Source: Tahibacter soli (GTDB lineage Bacteria; Pseudomonadota; Gammaproteobacteria; Xanthomonadales; Rhodanobacteraceae). Taken from it: DNA of 64,000 bases. Positions 11,296 to 20,176 of this stretch are shown piece after piece. The notes beneath the pieces were generated by a model. That model was not told the DNA's origin and did not search any database. It saw only the letters and a list, made by a program, of their open reading frames with translations. The stretch spans positions 310,001 to 374,000 of the forward strand of contig NZ_JAOVZO020000003.1 of NCBI RefSeq assembly GCF_025717065.2. Reading direction: 5' to 3'. Position 1 is the first letter of the stretch, and every line of letters starts with the position of its first letter. Position numbers and translations under genes: made by a program.

Positions 11296-11941
11296 GTGAC
11301 GACGCGCGCCTGGAGAACGTCGCCTCGTCGACGCCGTTCGACTGTATATCGACCCCGGCGACGTCGGCGATCAACTGCAGCATCGAGTCGAGCGGAATCG
11401 ACTCGAAGCGAAACGTGGCGCGCCGATCGCCCAGGAGTTCGGCGCCGCGCAACGTCCAGCCGCCGATCGCCTGCAGCCGTGCCGCAACGGCGTCGATCGG
11501 CTGGTTCTCGATGTCCACGCTCAGCAGCTTCGGCGAGTCGTCGTTTTTCGTATCCGGTGTGATGCGCACGCTGACGCGCCATTCGCGACCCGGCGCGTCG
11601 CTGCCGAACTGCGTCCGCACGCCGAGCGGAATGTCCGATTTTTCCACACGGATATTGCGCTTCAGATCGTCGGCGACGATGTGCGTCAGCCGGCCGTCGT
11701 CCGATCGAATGCGAAGCCGGAAGAGGTCGCGACCGCTCGACGCATCGCTCGCGATGCCGGCGCCGCACGACCGGATATCGAGTCGCCGTGCGTCGCTCGA
11801 CGGCGGCACGGAAAACGCGATGTCGACATTCAAGACGTGGCGACACGGCTCCACGCGAAAATCGCCGGCGGCAAACGCGCTCGTCGACAGGATCAGCCAG
11901 AGCATGGCCATTGCCTCGGATGCAAAGCGCGATGAGAACAC
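11291..11941 (-). CDS. Secreted protein with STN-like (secretin/TonB short N-terminal) domain
   Basis: 216 residues. The start has a signal peptide (MFSSRFASEAMAMLWLILS, cleavage near AFAAG). The C-terminal ~70 residues look like an STN domain: IENQPIDAVAARLQAIGGW, then a beta strand TFRFESIPLDSMLQLIADV and VDIQSNG. STN domains are found at the periplasmic start of secretins and of TonB receptors that signal to ECF sigma factors; here the domain stands alone. It lies convergent to the sigma-factor/kinase pair. Role unknown; ATG at 11911 is an alternative start. Confidence 0.6.
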   Translation of the reverse strand: MFSSRFASEAMAMLWLILSTSAFAAGDFRVEPCRHVLNVDIAFSVPPSSDARRLDIRSCGAGIASDASSGRDLFRLRIRSDDGRLTHIVADDLKRNIRVEKSDIPLGVRTQFGSDAPGREWRVSVRITPDTKNDDSPKLLSVDIENQPIDAVAARLQAIGGWTLRGAELLGDRRATFRFESIPLDSMLQLIADVAGVDIQSNGVDEATFSRRASSP

Positions 11942-11963
11942 ATCGGGCGCGGCAGGTCAGGGT

Positions 11964-12188
11964 CTAGCGGCTGGCGACCACACTGAACGTGTTTTCCGCC
12001 GTTACCTTGCCCGGAAACGCGATTTCGATCCGCCAGATGCCCGGGCGCTGTTCCCGAGGCATGTCGCAGCGTACGCGCGGCGGTTCCGACAGGGCCCGCT
12101 CGATCGGGCAAAGCCCGGCAGCGCTTCGACCGTCGGCGACGACGAGCCTCAAGTGGTCGTTGTCGGCGCGTAGCCTCGGCGGTCGCAT
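11964..12188 (-). CDS. Hypothetical protein, possibly a 5'-truncated remnant
   Basis: 74 residues from ATG 12188. The C-terminal part (GIWRIEIAFPGKVTAENTF) looks like a beta-sandwich strand pair, but no signal peptide is present. The frame is open for a further 15 codons upstream (WIQAPITPGRKKLA) without a start codon before a TAG, which suggests the original N-terminus was lost. It ends 22 bases before the STN-like gene, in the same direction, so both may share a transcript. Confidence 0.35.
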   Translation of the reverse strand: MRPPRLRADNDHLRLVVADGRSAAGLCPIERALSEPPRVRCDMPREQRPGIWRIEIAFPGKVTAENTFSVVASR

Positions 12189-12284
12189 CGCGAGTTTTTT
12201 TCGACCGGGCGTGATCGGTGCCTGTATCCAATGACGCTATGGGTACTCGTACAGTTGTCCGCCCCGCCCATCGGAACCCGCGCC

Positions 12285-14731
12285 ATGACCGAAACGACCG
12301 AAAAGACCGGCGAGTCCTCCGCGACCGCCATTGACGACACGCGCCCCGTCGACAACGTGCCGCCGTTCGTCATTCCCCGCGACCGGCGCAAATACACGCG
12401 CTTCCTCGCTCCGCCGTTCGACGGGCCCGGCCTCCAGTTGTTCGAGGGGCCCGAGCACGAGGCGCTCGGTGACGGCCTGACGTTCTATCACTCGGATGGC
12501 AGCGCGTTTACGCAGTCGCCGCCTGACGTCAACTACTTCCAGACGCAAGGCGGACAGTTGCTGAGCTTCGGCCAGATCCTCGCGCTGGCCGGCGACTTCT
12601 ACGGCGTGCCGAGCCAGCCGATTTCCGACGGCGCGAATCCTCAGGAGCAGCAGCAGCGCTTTCAGAACGCGTTCGACACGCTGTACACGGAGACATCGAC
12701 CAACGGCGTGTACCAGGCGCAGAACATTCTCGCCGTGATGCAGGCGCAGTCGGACGCGGTCGCGAACGCGACCGCGCAGATCCTCGCGGCCGATCCCAAG
12801 GCGCAGGATGCGTCGTCGCAGGCGTATTCGCAGACGAACGCCAATCACGAATTCGATGCGCGCTACAACGTCGCGAGCGGCGCCTATCCCACCTCGCCGT
12901 GGTACTTCTCGCAAGGCAGCTTCCTCCAGCTTGCGGCCGTGAACTGGGACCACTTCGGCGCGAACGCGATCGCCGCGTATCGCGCGGGCCATACCTTGGC
13001 GGTGCAGGCCGCGGCGAACGGCAGCGAGACGCTGGCCTATGCGCTGGAAGCGTTCGCGTGTCACTTCCTGACCGACCTGTTTTCGTCGGGCCACCTGCGC
13101 ACGCCGCGCAAGGCGCTGAGCACGAGCATCGCGGCCTCCATGTGCTCGCTGCTGATGCACGACGAGGACTGCTACAACGGCCTCATCGTGCAGGACAAGG
13201 ATGCCAACGTGTGGACGGCCTACGGCGACAAGCGCCTCTTCGATCCGGTGAACCAGACGAACTACTCGAGGGCGAAGAAGGCCGTCAGCATCTCGCTCGG
13301 CGAAGTGATCACCGCGCTGCAGAACGGCAAGGCGGCTGCGGCGTCTCCGGCGTTCGCCGCGCTCGACATGATTCCGTCGCTCGATGTCGTGACCAATGCA
13401 CTCGACAAGCGCAACTGGTCGCCGCTGTACGTGCTCAATGGCAGCTCACCCAAGGTGCGCGACCGATTGGAAGACCTGCGCTGCCGCGTGTGGACGAGTA
13501 CCTTTTCCTACGGTTCCACTTATTGGCGCATGCCGGCCGGCGGCGTGCACAGCCCGGGCGGTGCGCCGCCGCAAACGGCGACGGGACCTGCGCATTCGGT
13601 CGCGTGGCAGAGCCATCGCATCATCGGTTCGAGCGAGAACGACCTCGCCCCGACCGCGGCGATCGTCACCAATTGGAACCCGAATGCGATCAACAACCTG
13701 CCGCCCGGCAGCCTCGGCGGCCCGATTCCGCCCGTCGCATTCGATCTGCCGCAGCAGAACACGCTGCTCGTCGCGTTCCGCAAAACGAGCAGCGACGGCA
13801 GCAATCACCACCTGCACTACATCCCGGTGCCGATGACCGACGCGCCGACTTTCAAGGTGTACACGCCGTTGGAATTCGCGATCGGCAGCAACCCGTCGCA
13901 GACCGTCAACGGCGGCGATCCGGCCATCGTCGCTTCGCCGGGCTCGGCGTTCATCGTGTTCGCCGGTTCCGACGGCACCCTGTATCAGGGAACCTGGCTG
14001 ACGACCACGCGGTTCTGGTCGACGCCGACCGGCGCCCCCTGCAACCGGCGCTCGACGCCGCCGACACCGGCACCTACAAACTGATCGCGCCGACGAGCGG
14101 CAGCGACGCCGCGCCGCGAGTGGCGCTGTGCAGCATCGGCGGCGTGGGCCTCTACATGGCGTTTCCGGCGCGTTCGGTGCCGAACAGCACGGGCAACATC
14201 GTTTTCTTCACATGGAACGGCGAGGGCGCGTTCGGGACGCCGAAGCCGGTTGTCTACACGGCGGGCGGCGGCGCCGCGGTGTATCCGAAGACGACATTGC
14301 CGGTGAGCCTGATCGAATTCGGCGGCGCTCTGCTGCTGGCATTCGCCGATTCGGCGAACAACAACGCGATCCAGGTGCTGCGCAATACCGGCGGCAACAC
14401 CGCCTGGACCCAGCTGACCGCCGCGGTGAAGAGTGCGAACGGGCAGCCGGTGAGAACGCATTCGGCGCTGAGCCTCGTCGAATACGGCGGCGCGGTGGTG
14501 CTGGTCGTCAACGACAACAATGGGAACATCTACACCCACGGCTACGAGCCGAAAGCCAACCGCTGGGTCGACTACCTGATCTCGGGAACGTCGAACGGCA
14601 ACGGCGTGAGCGCGCCGCTGCAGACGAAGTACGGCCTGAGCGCGGTGAGCTTCGGCGGCGACGCGTACGTCGTGTTCACCGACAAGGCGAACGGCGCGCC
14701 GAGCATCATGACGACGGCGACGGGTACGTAG
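12285..14731 (+). pseudogene. Large phospholipase-C-like protein with beta-propeller-like C-terminus, frameshifted
   Basis: The first frame runs from ATG 12285. At about residues 259-274 it has HFLTDLFSSGHLRTPR, a His/Asp pattern seen in zinc-dependent phospholipase C-like proteins. The C-terminal half consists of repeated beta blocks (LLVAFRKTSSDG, FIVFAGSDGTLYQG, LLLAFADSANNNAIQVL, YVVFTDKANGAPSI) like a propeller lectin. The frame breaks at the C5 tract 14035-14039: the first frame stops at 14084, while the coding signal resumes one base over and ends at 14731. One extra C would give an intact ~815-residue protein. No signal peptide is visible. Frameshift, phase variation and sequence error are all possible. 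Confidence 0.6.
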
Positions 14732-14735
14732 TCGT

Positions 14736-14780
14736 CACGACGGGGCGTCGGCGGATCGTCCGCTGCGCCCCGTTGTCGTG
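14736..14780 (+). terminator. Large hairpin after the phospholipase-like gene
   Basis: CACGA plus CGGGGCG at 14736-14747 pairs with CGCCCCG and TCGTG at 14766-14780, with a three-base bulge. A second small hairpin (GCGGA/TCCGC, 14751-14763) sits in the loop. It begins five bases after the stop codon. No T tract. Confidence 0.45.
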
Positions 14781-14859
14781 CCGGCGGCGGCGCTTGCCGA
14801 GTTACGCCAGGTGCTGCCCGTTGCCGCGACGAATCCGAGCTTTCCCTCCGGAGAAAGCG

Positions 14860-14970
14860 ATGACGACGCGCGGTCTTGGATTCCGTACCTTCGCGTCTCG
14901 GCAGGTCGGCGTGATCCCGTTCCGGCTGATCGCGATACCGCTGGTAGTAGCTGCGGCGATTGCCTTCTGA
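14860..14970 (+). CDS. Possible 36-residue membrane peptide
   Basis: GGAGAAAGCG precedes ATG at 14860. The product has a basic N-terminal half (MTTRGLGFRTFASRQ) and a hydrophobic C-terminal half (VIPFRLIAIPLVVAAAIAF) that would form one transmembrane helix with the N-terminus in the cytoplasm. Good ribosome-binding spacing and the charge/hydrophobicity pattern support it; there is no homology evidence. It lies in the 413-bp gap before the GNAT gene. Confidence 0.4.
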   Translation: MTTRGLGFRTFASRQVGVIPFRLIAIPLVVAAAIAF

Positions 14971-15073
14971 ACAAGGCGATCTGTGCGGGACTCGATTTCC
15001 TGGTGACGGCTCCCCGAGCGCTGCGAAGGCAGACAAGCCCGTTGCCCGTTGCCGTGCTTCGCGCACGGATGAA

Positions 15074-15087
15074 GTTGATCGATGTCA
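15074..15087 (+). promoter_or_regulatory. FNR-type box upstream of the GNAT gene
   Basis: TTGATCGATGTCAA differs from the palindrome TTGAT-N4-ATCAA at one position. Its inner edge lies 58 bases before the ATG at 15145, the same spacing as at five other genes in this block. Confidence 0.6.
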
Positions 15088-15144
15088 AGTTCCATGGCGC
15101 CAATGCGCGCAGGATGCGCCAACGACCTCTCAAGGAGATGTGCA

Positions 15145-15729
15145 ATGAACGACGTGACTTCGCAAGCTCCCCAGGCCGCATCAGATCATTCCCTCGTCAC
15201 GACCCCGATATCCGCGGAAACGCCGCGTTGGACGCATCGGCTGCGCGACGGGACGGGTGTACTGATCCGGGCCTTGCGCAAAGAAGATGCGGCGCTCGAG
15301 CGGACGTTCATCGAGAGACTGTCGCCGGCGTCGCGCCGATTTCGGTTTCTGGGGCAGATCGCGTCGCCGAGCGACGAGCTCATTCGCTCGTTGACCGATA
15401 TCGACTATGTGCATGATGTTGCGTTCGTGGCATTGCTGCACGCCGACAACGAAAAAAAGGAGATCGGTGTCGCGCGCTACGGCACCTCGGCGGACGGAAC
15501 CCGCTGCGAATGCGCCGTCACGGTCGCCGACGAATGGCAGGGACGCGGTCTCGGAACGGTGCTCCTCGAGCACCTGGTCGACGTCGCGCGGGAACGAGGG
15601 ATACGGGAGATGTATTCGATCGACGCCGCAGACAACCATGCAATGCGCGATCTGGCCGACGCTTTCGGATTCACGCGCACCACGGATCCGGACGACCCGA
15701 CGCTGGTGACCCATCGTCTGCGCCTGTAG
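15145..15729 (+). CDS. GNAT-family N-acetyltransferase
   Basis: 194 residues; AAGGAG lies eight bases before the chosen ATG. The GNAT core is visible from about residue 35: LRDGTGVLIRALRKED, the acetyl-CoA loop WQGRGLGTVLLEHLVDVA, and a last strand near AFGFTRT. The sequence resembles the acetyltransferase domain of Pat/YfiQ-type protein lysine acetyltransferases, so proteins such as acetyl-CoA synthetase are possible substrates. It is a single gene preceded by an FNR-type box, placing it in the low-oxygen/stress block downstream. Confidence 0.8.
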   Translation: MNDVTSQAPQAASDHSLVTTPISAETPRWTHRLRDGTGVLIRALRKEDAALERTFIERLSPASRRFRFLGQIASPSDELIRSLTDIDYVHDVAFVALLHADNEKKEIGVARYGTSADGTRCECAVTVADEWQGRGLGTVLLEHLVDVARERGIREMYSIDAADNHAMRDLADAFGFTRTTDPDDPTLVTHRLRL

Positions 15730-16162
15730 GCCGGTTGCGTTCCCGAAGCCGATAGAGCGGTGATCGATGCGTTGCGACCGCGCCGCACATCGCAGCCGTC
15801 GCAGCGCATCGTCGCGTCGGGCAGCGGTGCGCCGCGCACGGCGAGCGGCTTGCGTCGAGCCATCATTCGTCGATCGCGACCGGACAATCGAACCGGCACA
15901 CGAAAGCTCGGGCGATGCCGTTCGATGCCCCGCGCCGGATCGGGCGCGGCCCGCAGTTCGCCGGCCGGCATCCGCAGCTTCGCGTTCTCCGGCGAGCCCC
16001 ATCGGGCTGCCGCGCGTCGACATTGAAAATTTCCGAGAAATTATAGCGACGTACCCGGCGCCGCCCGGCGTGGCGTAGTCCCGCCCATGCGCCGCCACGG
16101 TCCGATTCGTGCCGCGCGCTCTCTCTGCCGGCGCACGTCGAGTCGGGTCAACACATGCGACG
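15730..16162. other. Intergenic stretch without a convincing gene
   Basis: About 430 bases between the GNAT gene and the regulatory repeat before the FNR-like gene. Open frames here are Arg/Pro-rich and lack ribosome-binding sites. The only structure seen is an AT-rich 15-bp palindrome, AATTTC-CGA-GAAATT, at 16028-16042. Confidence 0.6.
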
Positions 16163-16205
16163 GTTACGCACCGTTACAAACGGTTGCGGCACCGTCGTCG
16201 TCCGC
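16163..16205 (+). promoter_or_regulatory. Direct repeats GTTAC at 10-bp period upstream of the FNR-like gene (copy 1)
   Basis: GTTAC occurs at 16163 and 16173 and GTTGC at 16183, exactly one helical turn apart, followed by GTCGTCGTCCGC. The whole 43-bp block matches 20058-20100 at 37 positions. Direct repeats with this spacing are typical binding sites of OmpR/PhoB-type response regulators, and one is encoded at 19024-19764. Confidence 0.6.
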
Positions 16206-16266
16206 ACGTCGCGGCCGTGTAGCTTGCACAGCACGAAATCGTCGCAGTCCCGCACCGGAGCTCATC

Positions 16267-16998
16267 ATGTCCGCCGTCGCATCCACCGTTTCGTCAACCG
16301 CCTCCACCCATGCGCTTTCGCCCAGATTGCCGGCCCCGGCACTCGACATCGATGCGGTCGCCGCGCATGTGCCGGTATTGCGGCGGCGCCTCCTCGCCGG
16401 GCAGCACCTCTTTCGCGCCGGCCAGCCGTTCAGGGCGCTGTACTTCGTGCACGCCGGATTCCTGCGCACGAGTCTCGTCACGAGCGACGGGCGAGAACAG
16501 GTGACCGGCTTCTCCATGCGCGGCGATCTCCTCGGCGCGGAGTCGATCGGCTCCGCCACGCACGTCAACGACGTCGTCGCATTGGACACCTGTGAAATCG
16601 TCGAATTGCCCTATCCCGCGGTTCTTGCCGCGTGCCTGGCGGTGCCGCAGTTGCACGGGGCGCTGATGCAGGCATTGGCGACGGAGCTTCGGCGTGATCG
16701 CAGCTGGATGCTGGCGATCGGTACGTTGTCGGCCGAGCGTCGCGTCGCGGGATTTCTGCTCGACCTTGCCGAGCGCTACAAGGCGCTGGGTTTCAGCGCG
16801 AGCCATTTCGTGCTGCGCATGAGCCGCGTCGACATCGGCAATTTCCTGGCACTCAAGCATGAGACGGTGACGCGCGCGCTGTCGCATCTGGCGGCAACCG
16901 GCCTGATCGAGGTCGACCGGCGCGAGATTCGCATCCGCAGTACGTCGCAGCTCGAGGCTCTGGCGTGCGGGTGCGGCGACGAGGCGAGAGCGGCCTGA
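16267..16998 (+). CDS. Crp/FNR-family transcriptional regulator without the FNR iron-sulfur cysteines
   Basis: 243 residues; GGAG precedes the ATG. A cyclic-nucleotide-like beta barrel (residues ~40-125, LFRAGQPFRALYFVHAGFLR) is followed by the dimer helix and a winged helix (MSRVDIGNFLALKHETVTR). Glu199, Thr202 and Arg203 fall where FNR uses Glu, Ser and Arg to read TTGAT, so FNR-type boxes are the expected targets. FNR's N-terminal Cys cluster is absent (no Cys before residue 109; Cys109 matches the central FNR Cys). It therefore probably does not carry an oxygen-sensing [4Fe-4S] cluster and may respond to another ligand or be controlled by its level. Confidence 0.85.
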   Translation: MSAVASTVSSTASTHALSPRLPAPALDIDAVAAHVPVLRRRLLAGQHLFRAGQPFRALYFVHAGFLRTSLVTSDGREQVTGFSMRGDLLGAESIGSATHVNDVVALDTCEIVELPYPAVLAACLAVPQLHGALMQALATELRRDRSWMLAIGTLSAERRVAGFLLDLAERYKALGFSASHFVLRMSRVDIGNFLALKHETVTRALSHLAATGLIEVDRREIRIRSTSQLEALACGCGDEARAA

Positions 16999-17005
16999 CG
17001 ACTCG

Positions 17006-19027
17006 TTACGGCGCGCGGTCGAGAACGTCGCGCACGGCACCGGCGAGATCTTCCTTGCGGTAGGGTTTCCGAACGAGGGGTACGCCGCGCGGAAGATCCG
17101 AATCCAGGCCGTCGTATCCGGACGTCAGCAACACCGGCAGATCCGGGCGCATCGATCGTGCCGCGTATGCGAGTTCGATGCCGGTCTGGCCGTTTCCGAG
17201 CACGACGTCGCTGAAAAGCAACGCGATCTCGGGTTCGTCGCGCAGTACGGCGAGTGCCTGGGCCGCGTCGGAGGCTTCGTGGACGGAATAGCCGAGGGAG
17301 CGCAGAAACGCGACGGCGATGCCGCGCACTTCGAACTCGTCCTCGACGACGAGTATCGCCTCCTTGCCCCGGCGAGGCGTGGCGGCGGGGGCGTTGACGA
17401 TACCGGGAGCGCCGGTCGAGGCGACGGGCAGATACAGCTCGATGAGCGTACCGTAGCCGAGTTGGCTTTGCGCCAGGAGATGTCCGCCGGACTGCTTGAC
17501 GAAGCCGTAAACCATGCTCAGACCGAGGCCGCTTCCCTTGCCTGCTTCCTTGGTCGTGAAGAAGGGCTCGAACGCGCGCGCGAGCACGTCGGGCGACATG
17601 CCGAGACCGCTGTCGGCTACCGATACGGCGATATAGTTGCCGGCGGGCAGTTCGCTCGTCGCCGCGCCGGCGTCGACGTCGAGCGCTCGGGCAGTCAGCT
17701 CCAGACGCCCGCCGCGCGGCATCGCATCGCGGGCGTTCAGGGCAAGATTCAGCAAGGCACCTTCCAGCTGCGAGGGATCGGCGAATACGGGCGGCAGTGC
17801 CTTGCCGGCTTCCCCGCAATCCACCTCGACGCGGATCGTTTCGCCGAGCGTGCGCTTGAGCATGACGCCGAGTTCGTCGAGCAGCTTGCGCGTATCGATC
17901 GCGGCCGGACTCAGACGCTGGCGCCGCGCGAATGCCAGGAGCTTGCGCGTGAGTTCCGCGCCGCGGCCGACCGCACGCAGCGCGCGCGCGATCACGTCGC
18001 TCGCATCGGGGTTGTCGACCAGCTCGTCCTCGAGGATTTGCAGGTTGCCGGAGACGATCGTCAGGAGATTGTTGAAATCGTGCGCGATTCCGCCGGTCAG
18101 CTGGCCGACCGCGTCGAGGCGCTGCGCGTGCGCAAGCTGGTCCTGCGTCTGGTGGCGCAGCGCCGCGGTCGCGAGCACGTTGGCGACCACCTTGAGGAAA
18201 TGTTCGGCATCGCGGTCGAAAACGCGGCGCCTGCGCATCAGCACGACCAGCGCCCCCATCGGGTTGGCCATGTTCAATATCGGTACGAAACAGCCGCCCT
18301 CGACGCCGGCTGCCGCGAAGTCGCTGCGTATCGACGCCGGCACGAACGAATCGAGGGGATGTGCTTCGGCACCCGCACCCGCGCCGGCGACGGCGCTCAG
18401 GTCGATCGAACGGCAAGCCGCAGCGACGACGTCGGAGTCGACGCTGCGCGCGGCACAGGAAAGAATCTCGCCGCGTTGCGGTTGCAGCACGAAGATTCCC
18501 GCGCCGTCGGCATCGAGGGCTTCGACCACCAGCGGTGCGACCTTCTCGGCAAGGTGGTCGAAATCCGGGGCCTCCAGCGCAAGCTGACCGATCTTCGCCG
18601 TGAAGGCGTCGTACCGCGATCGCGCCAATGCCTGCCGCTGCCGTTGCGTCTCGGAAATATCGCGGATCGACGCGGCGAACAGCGTCGCGCCGGCGTCGCT
18701 GACCGGGCTGAGCGCGATTTCGACCGGAAAGTGGGTGCCGTCGCGGCGACGGCCGACCAGTTCCTGTCCCGCTCCCATCGGCCGGACGCGCGGCCGCTCC
18801 ATGTAGCGAGCCTTGTGCGCCAGATGGGCATCGCGCACGTGCTCCGGCAGCATGATTTCGACCGGCTGGCCAAGTAGTTCGTCGACCGCGTATCCGAACA
18901 AGAGCGCCGCCTGCGGATTGGCGAGCACGATGCGACCGTCCAGACCGACCACCACCATCGCGTCGGGGGCCGTTTCGAACAAGGCGCGATAAAGCGCGGA
19001 TCGCTCGTCCGGTGCGTGGCTCGTCAT
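17006..19027 (-). CDS. Hybrid sensor histidine kinase (PAS-GAF-HisKA-HATPase-REC)
   Basis: 673 residues, no transmembrane helix, so cytoplasmic. PAS domain at about 12-125 (LFETAPDAMVVVGLDGRIV), GAF at about 150-290, the phospho-acceptor His316 in GGIAHDFNNLLT, ATP-binding N box near 432 (LALNARDAM), G boxes DSGLGMS and GKGSGLGLSMVYG, and a C-terminal receiver (residues ~556-670) with phospho-acceptor Asp607 in LLFSDVVLG and Lys in VRKPYRK. PAS and GAF domains often bind haem, flavin or small ligands, fitting a redox or oxygen signal. The ATG overlaps the stop of the response-regulator gene (ATGA), so the two are co-translated. Confidence 0.92.
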   Translation of the reverse strand: MTSHAPDERSALYRALFETAPDAMVVVGLDGRIVLANPQAALLFGYAVDELLGQPVEIMLPEHVRDAHLAHKARYMERPRVRPMGAGQELVGRRRDGTHFPVEIALSPVSDAGATLFAASIRDISETQRQRQALARSRYDAFTAKIGQLALEAPDFDHLAEKVAPLVVEALDADGAGIFVLQPQRGEILSCAARSVDSDVVAAACRSIDLSAVAGAGAGAEAHPLDSFVPASIRSDFAAAGVEGGCFVPILNMANPMGALVVLMRRRRVFDRDAEHFLKVVANVLATAALRHQTQDQLAHAQRLDAVGQLTGGIAHDFNNLLTIVSGNLQILEDELVDNPDASDVIARALRAVGRGAELTRKLLAFARRQRLSPAAIDTRKLLDELGVMLKRTLGETIRVEVDCGEAGKALPPVFADPSQLEGALLNLALNARDAMPRGGRLELTARALDVDAGAATSELPAGNYIAVSVADSGLGMSPDVLARAFEPFFTTKEAGKGSGLGLSMVYGFVKQSGGHLLAQSQLGYGTLIELYLPVASTGAPGIVNAPAATPRRGKEAILVVEDEFEVRGIAVAFLRSLGYSVHEASDAAQALAVLRDEPEIALLFSDVVLGNGQTGIELAYAARSMRPDLPVLLTSGYDGLDSDLPRGVPLVRKPYRKEDLAGAVRDVLDRAP

Positions 19028-19764
19028 TTGCGCTCCACCGCAGGAACGAAGAGATATCCGGCGCCGCGAACGGACTTGATCAATGCAGGCTGGTTCGGGT
19101 CGATCTCGAGCTTGCGTCTGAGGCGTCCGATCTGCATGTCGATGGCCCGGTCGAACGGACCGGCTTCGCGACCGTGAATGCTGCTCATCAAGGCGTCTCG
19201 CGAGAGCACGCGATTGGGCTGGAGGACGAATGCACGCAGCAGGTCGTACTCGCCGCTCGTGAGCGCGACGGACTTTCCGTCGGGAGCGTGCAGCGAGCGT
19301 GCCGCGAGGTCGAACCGAAAGTCGGCGAACACGACGACATCGCGAGCGGGCGTTGCGGTCGGAAGCGGCTTTTCCGCGGGGGCCGAACGACGCAGCACGC
19401 TGCGCACGCGCGCGAGCAGTTCGCGCAGATCGAACGGCTTCGTCACATAGTCGTCCGCACCCAGTTCGAGCCCGACGATACGGTCCACGGAGTCGCCCCG
19501 GCCGGTCACGATAATCACCGCACCGTGCCAGTGCTCGCGCAGGTAGCGCGTCAGGGCGAGGCCGTCCTCGCCGGGCAGTCCAAGGTCGAGCAGAACGAGA
19601 TCGATCGTCTCGCCGGCGATCTGCCGCCGCATTTCGTCGCCGCCCGTTGCCGTACTGATGCGGAAACCTTGCTTTGTGAAGTAAAGCACGAGCAGGTCGA
19701 GGACTTCGCGATCGTCGTCGACCGCCAGCAGGTGGGGCGAAGTCGTTGCGCTGAACCCGATCAT
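19024..19764 (-). CDS. OmpR/PhoB-type response regulator
   Basis: 246 residues. The receiver domain shows acidic DDD at residues 16-18, phospho-acceptor Asp60 in LVLLDLGLPG, and the conserved Lys in VTKPFD; the C-terminal winged helix ends GAGYLF. It is cognate to the overlapping histidine kinase. The start MIGFSATTSPHLLAVDDD was chosen because upstream codons are Arg-rich; no strong ribosome-binding site is seen. Its likely DNA targets are the GTTAC direct repeats at 16163 and 20058, which flank the operon on both sides. Confidence 0.92.
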   Translation of the reverse strand: MIGFSATTSPHLLAVDDDREVLDLLVLYFTKQGFRISTATGGDEMRRQIAGETIDLVLLDLGLPGEDGLALTRYLREHWHGAVIIVTGRGDSVDRIVGLELGADDYVTKPFDLRELLARVRSVLRRSAPAEKPLPTATPARDVVVFADFRFDLAARSLHAPDGKSVALTSGEYDLLRAFVLQPNRVLSRDALMSSIHGREAGPFDRAIDMQIGRLRRKLEIDPNQPALIKSVRGAGYLFVPAVERK

Positions 19765-19816
19765 GGCGGCAAGGAGCGAAAAGGTCGGCGACGATGGTAC
19801 CCCTGCCGTGCCTTCC

Positions 19817-19874
19817 GCGCGACAGCCTCTTCGCAGAAGCGGCTGTCGCGCGATGTACTGTCCAAGAATGGACA
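19817..19874 (-). promoter_or_regulatory. Leader hairpin and 16-bp palindrome upstream of the response regulator
   Basis: GCGCGACAGCC (19817-19827) pairs perfectly with 19841-19851, and the loop itself pairs CTTC/GAAG. Next to it lies TGTCCA-AGAA-TGGACA (19859-19874), a perfect palindrome that may be an operator. They are 53-110 bases before the response-regulator start, in the 412-bp divergent region whose other half holds the GTTAC repeats. No further structure was seen in that region. Confidence 0.45.
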
Positions 19875-20057
19875 ATTGGACCGCCCGGGCGATCGGATGA
19901 CTGCGCGACACCGCCTCTCGATACAGGAACGGGCGGCGCCGTTTCCGACACGTCTGCCCGATGGCGGAGGACGGCCCTTCTTTCAGGTGCGGGTTTTCGA
20001 GCATGGCGGCGCGCCGGCGAGTCCGGCTATCGGCGTGCCTTCGCAGCATCGCGGCGA

Positions 20058-20100
20058 GTTACGAACCGTTACTTACCGTTGCGGCGCTGTCGTCGTCCGC
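20058..20100 (+). promoter_or_regulatory. Direct repeats GTTAC at 10-bp period upstream of usp1 (copy 2)
   Basis: GTTAC at 20058 and 20068 and GTTGC at 20078, followed by GTCGTCGTCCGC. This block is 37/43 identical to 16163-16205. It lies 77 bases before the ATG at 20177 and may also act on the divergent response-regulator operon. Confidence 0.6.
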
Positions 20101-20176
20101 TCGCTCGATGTGAGTACCTTTGTTCGCGCCGGGTGGGAATTGCTTGCAGGTATCGGTCGAGAGCGGGGTCTTCGCG

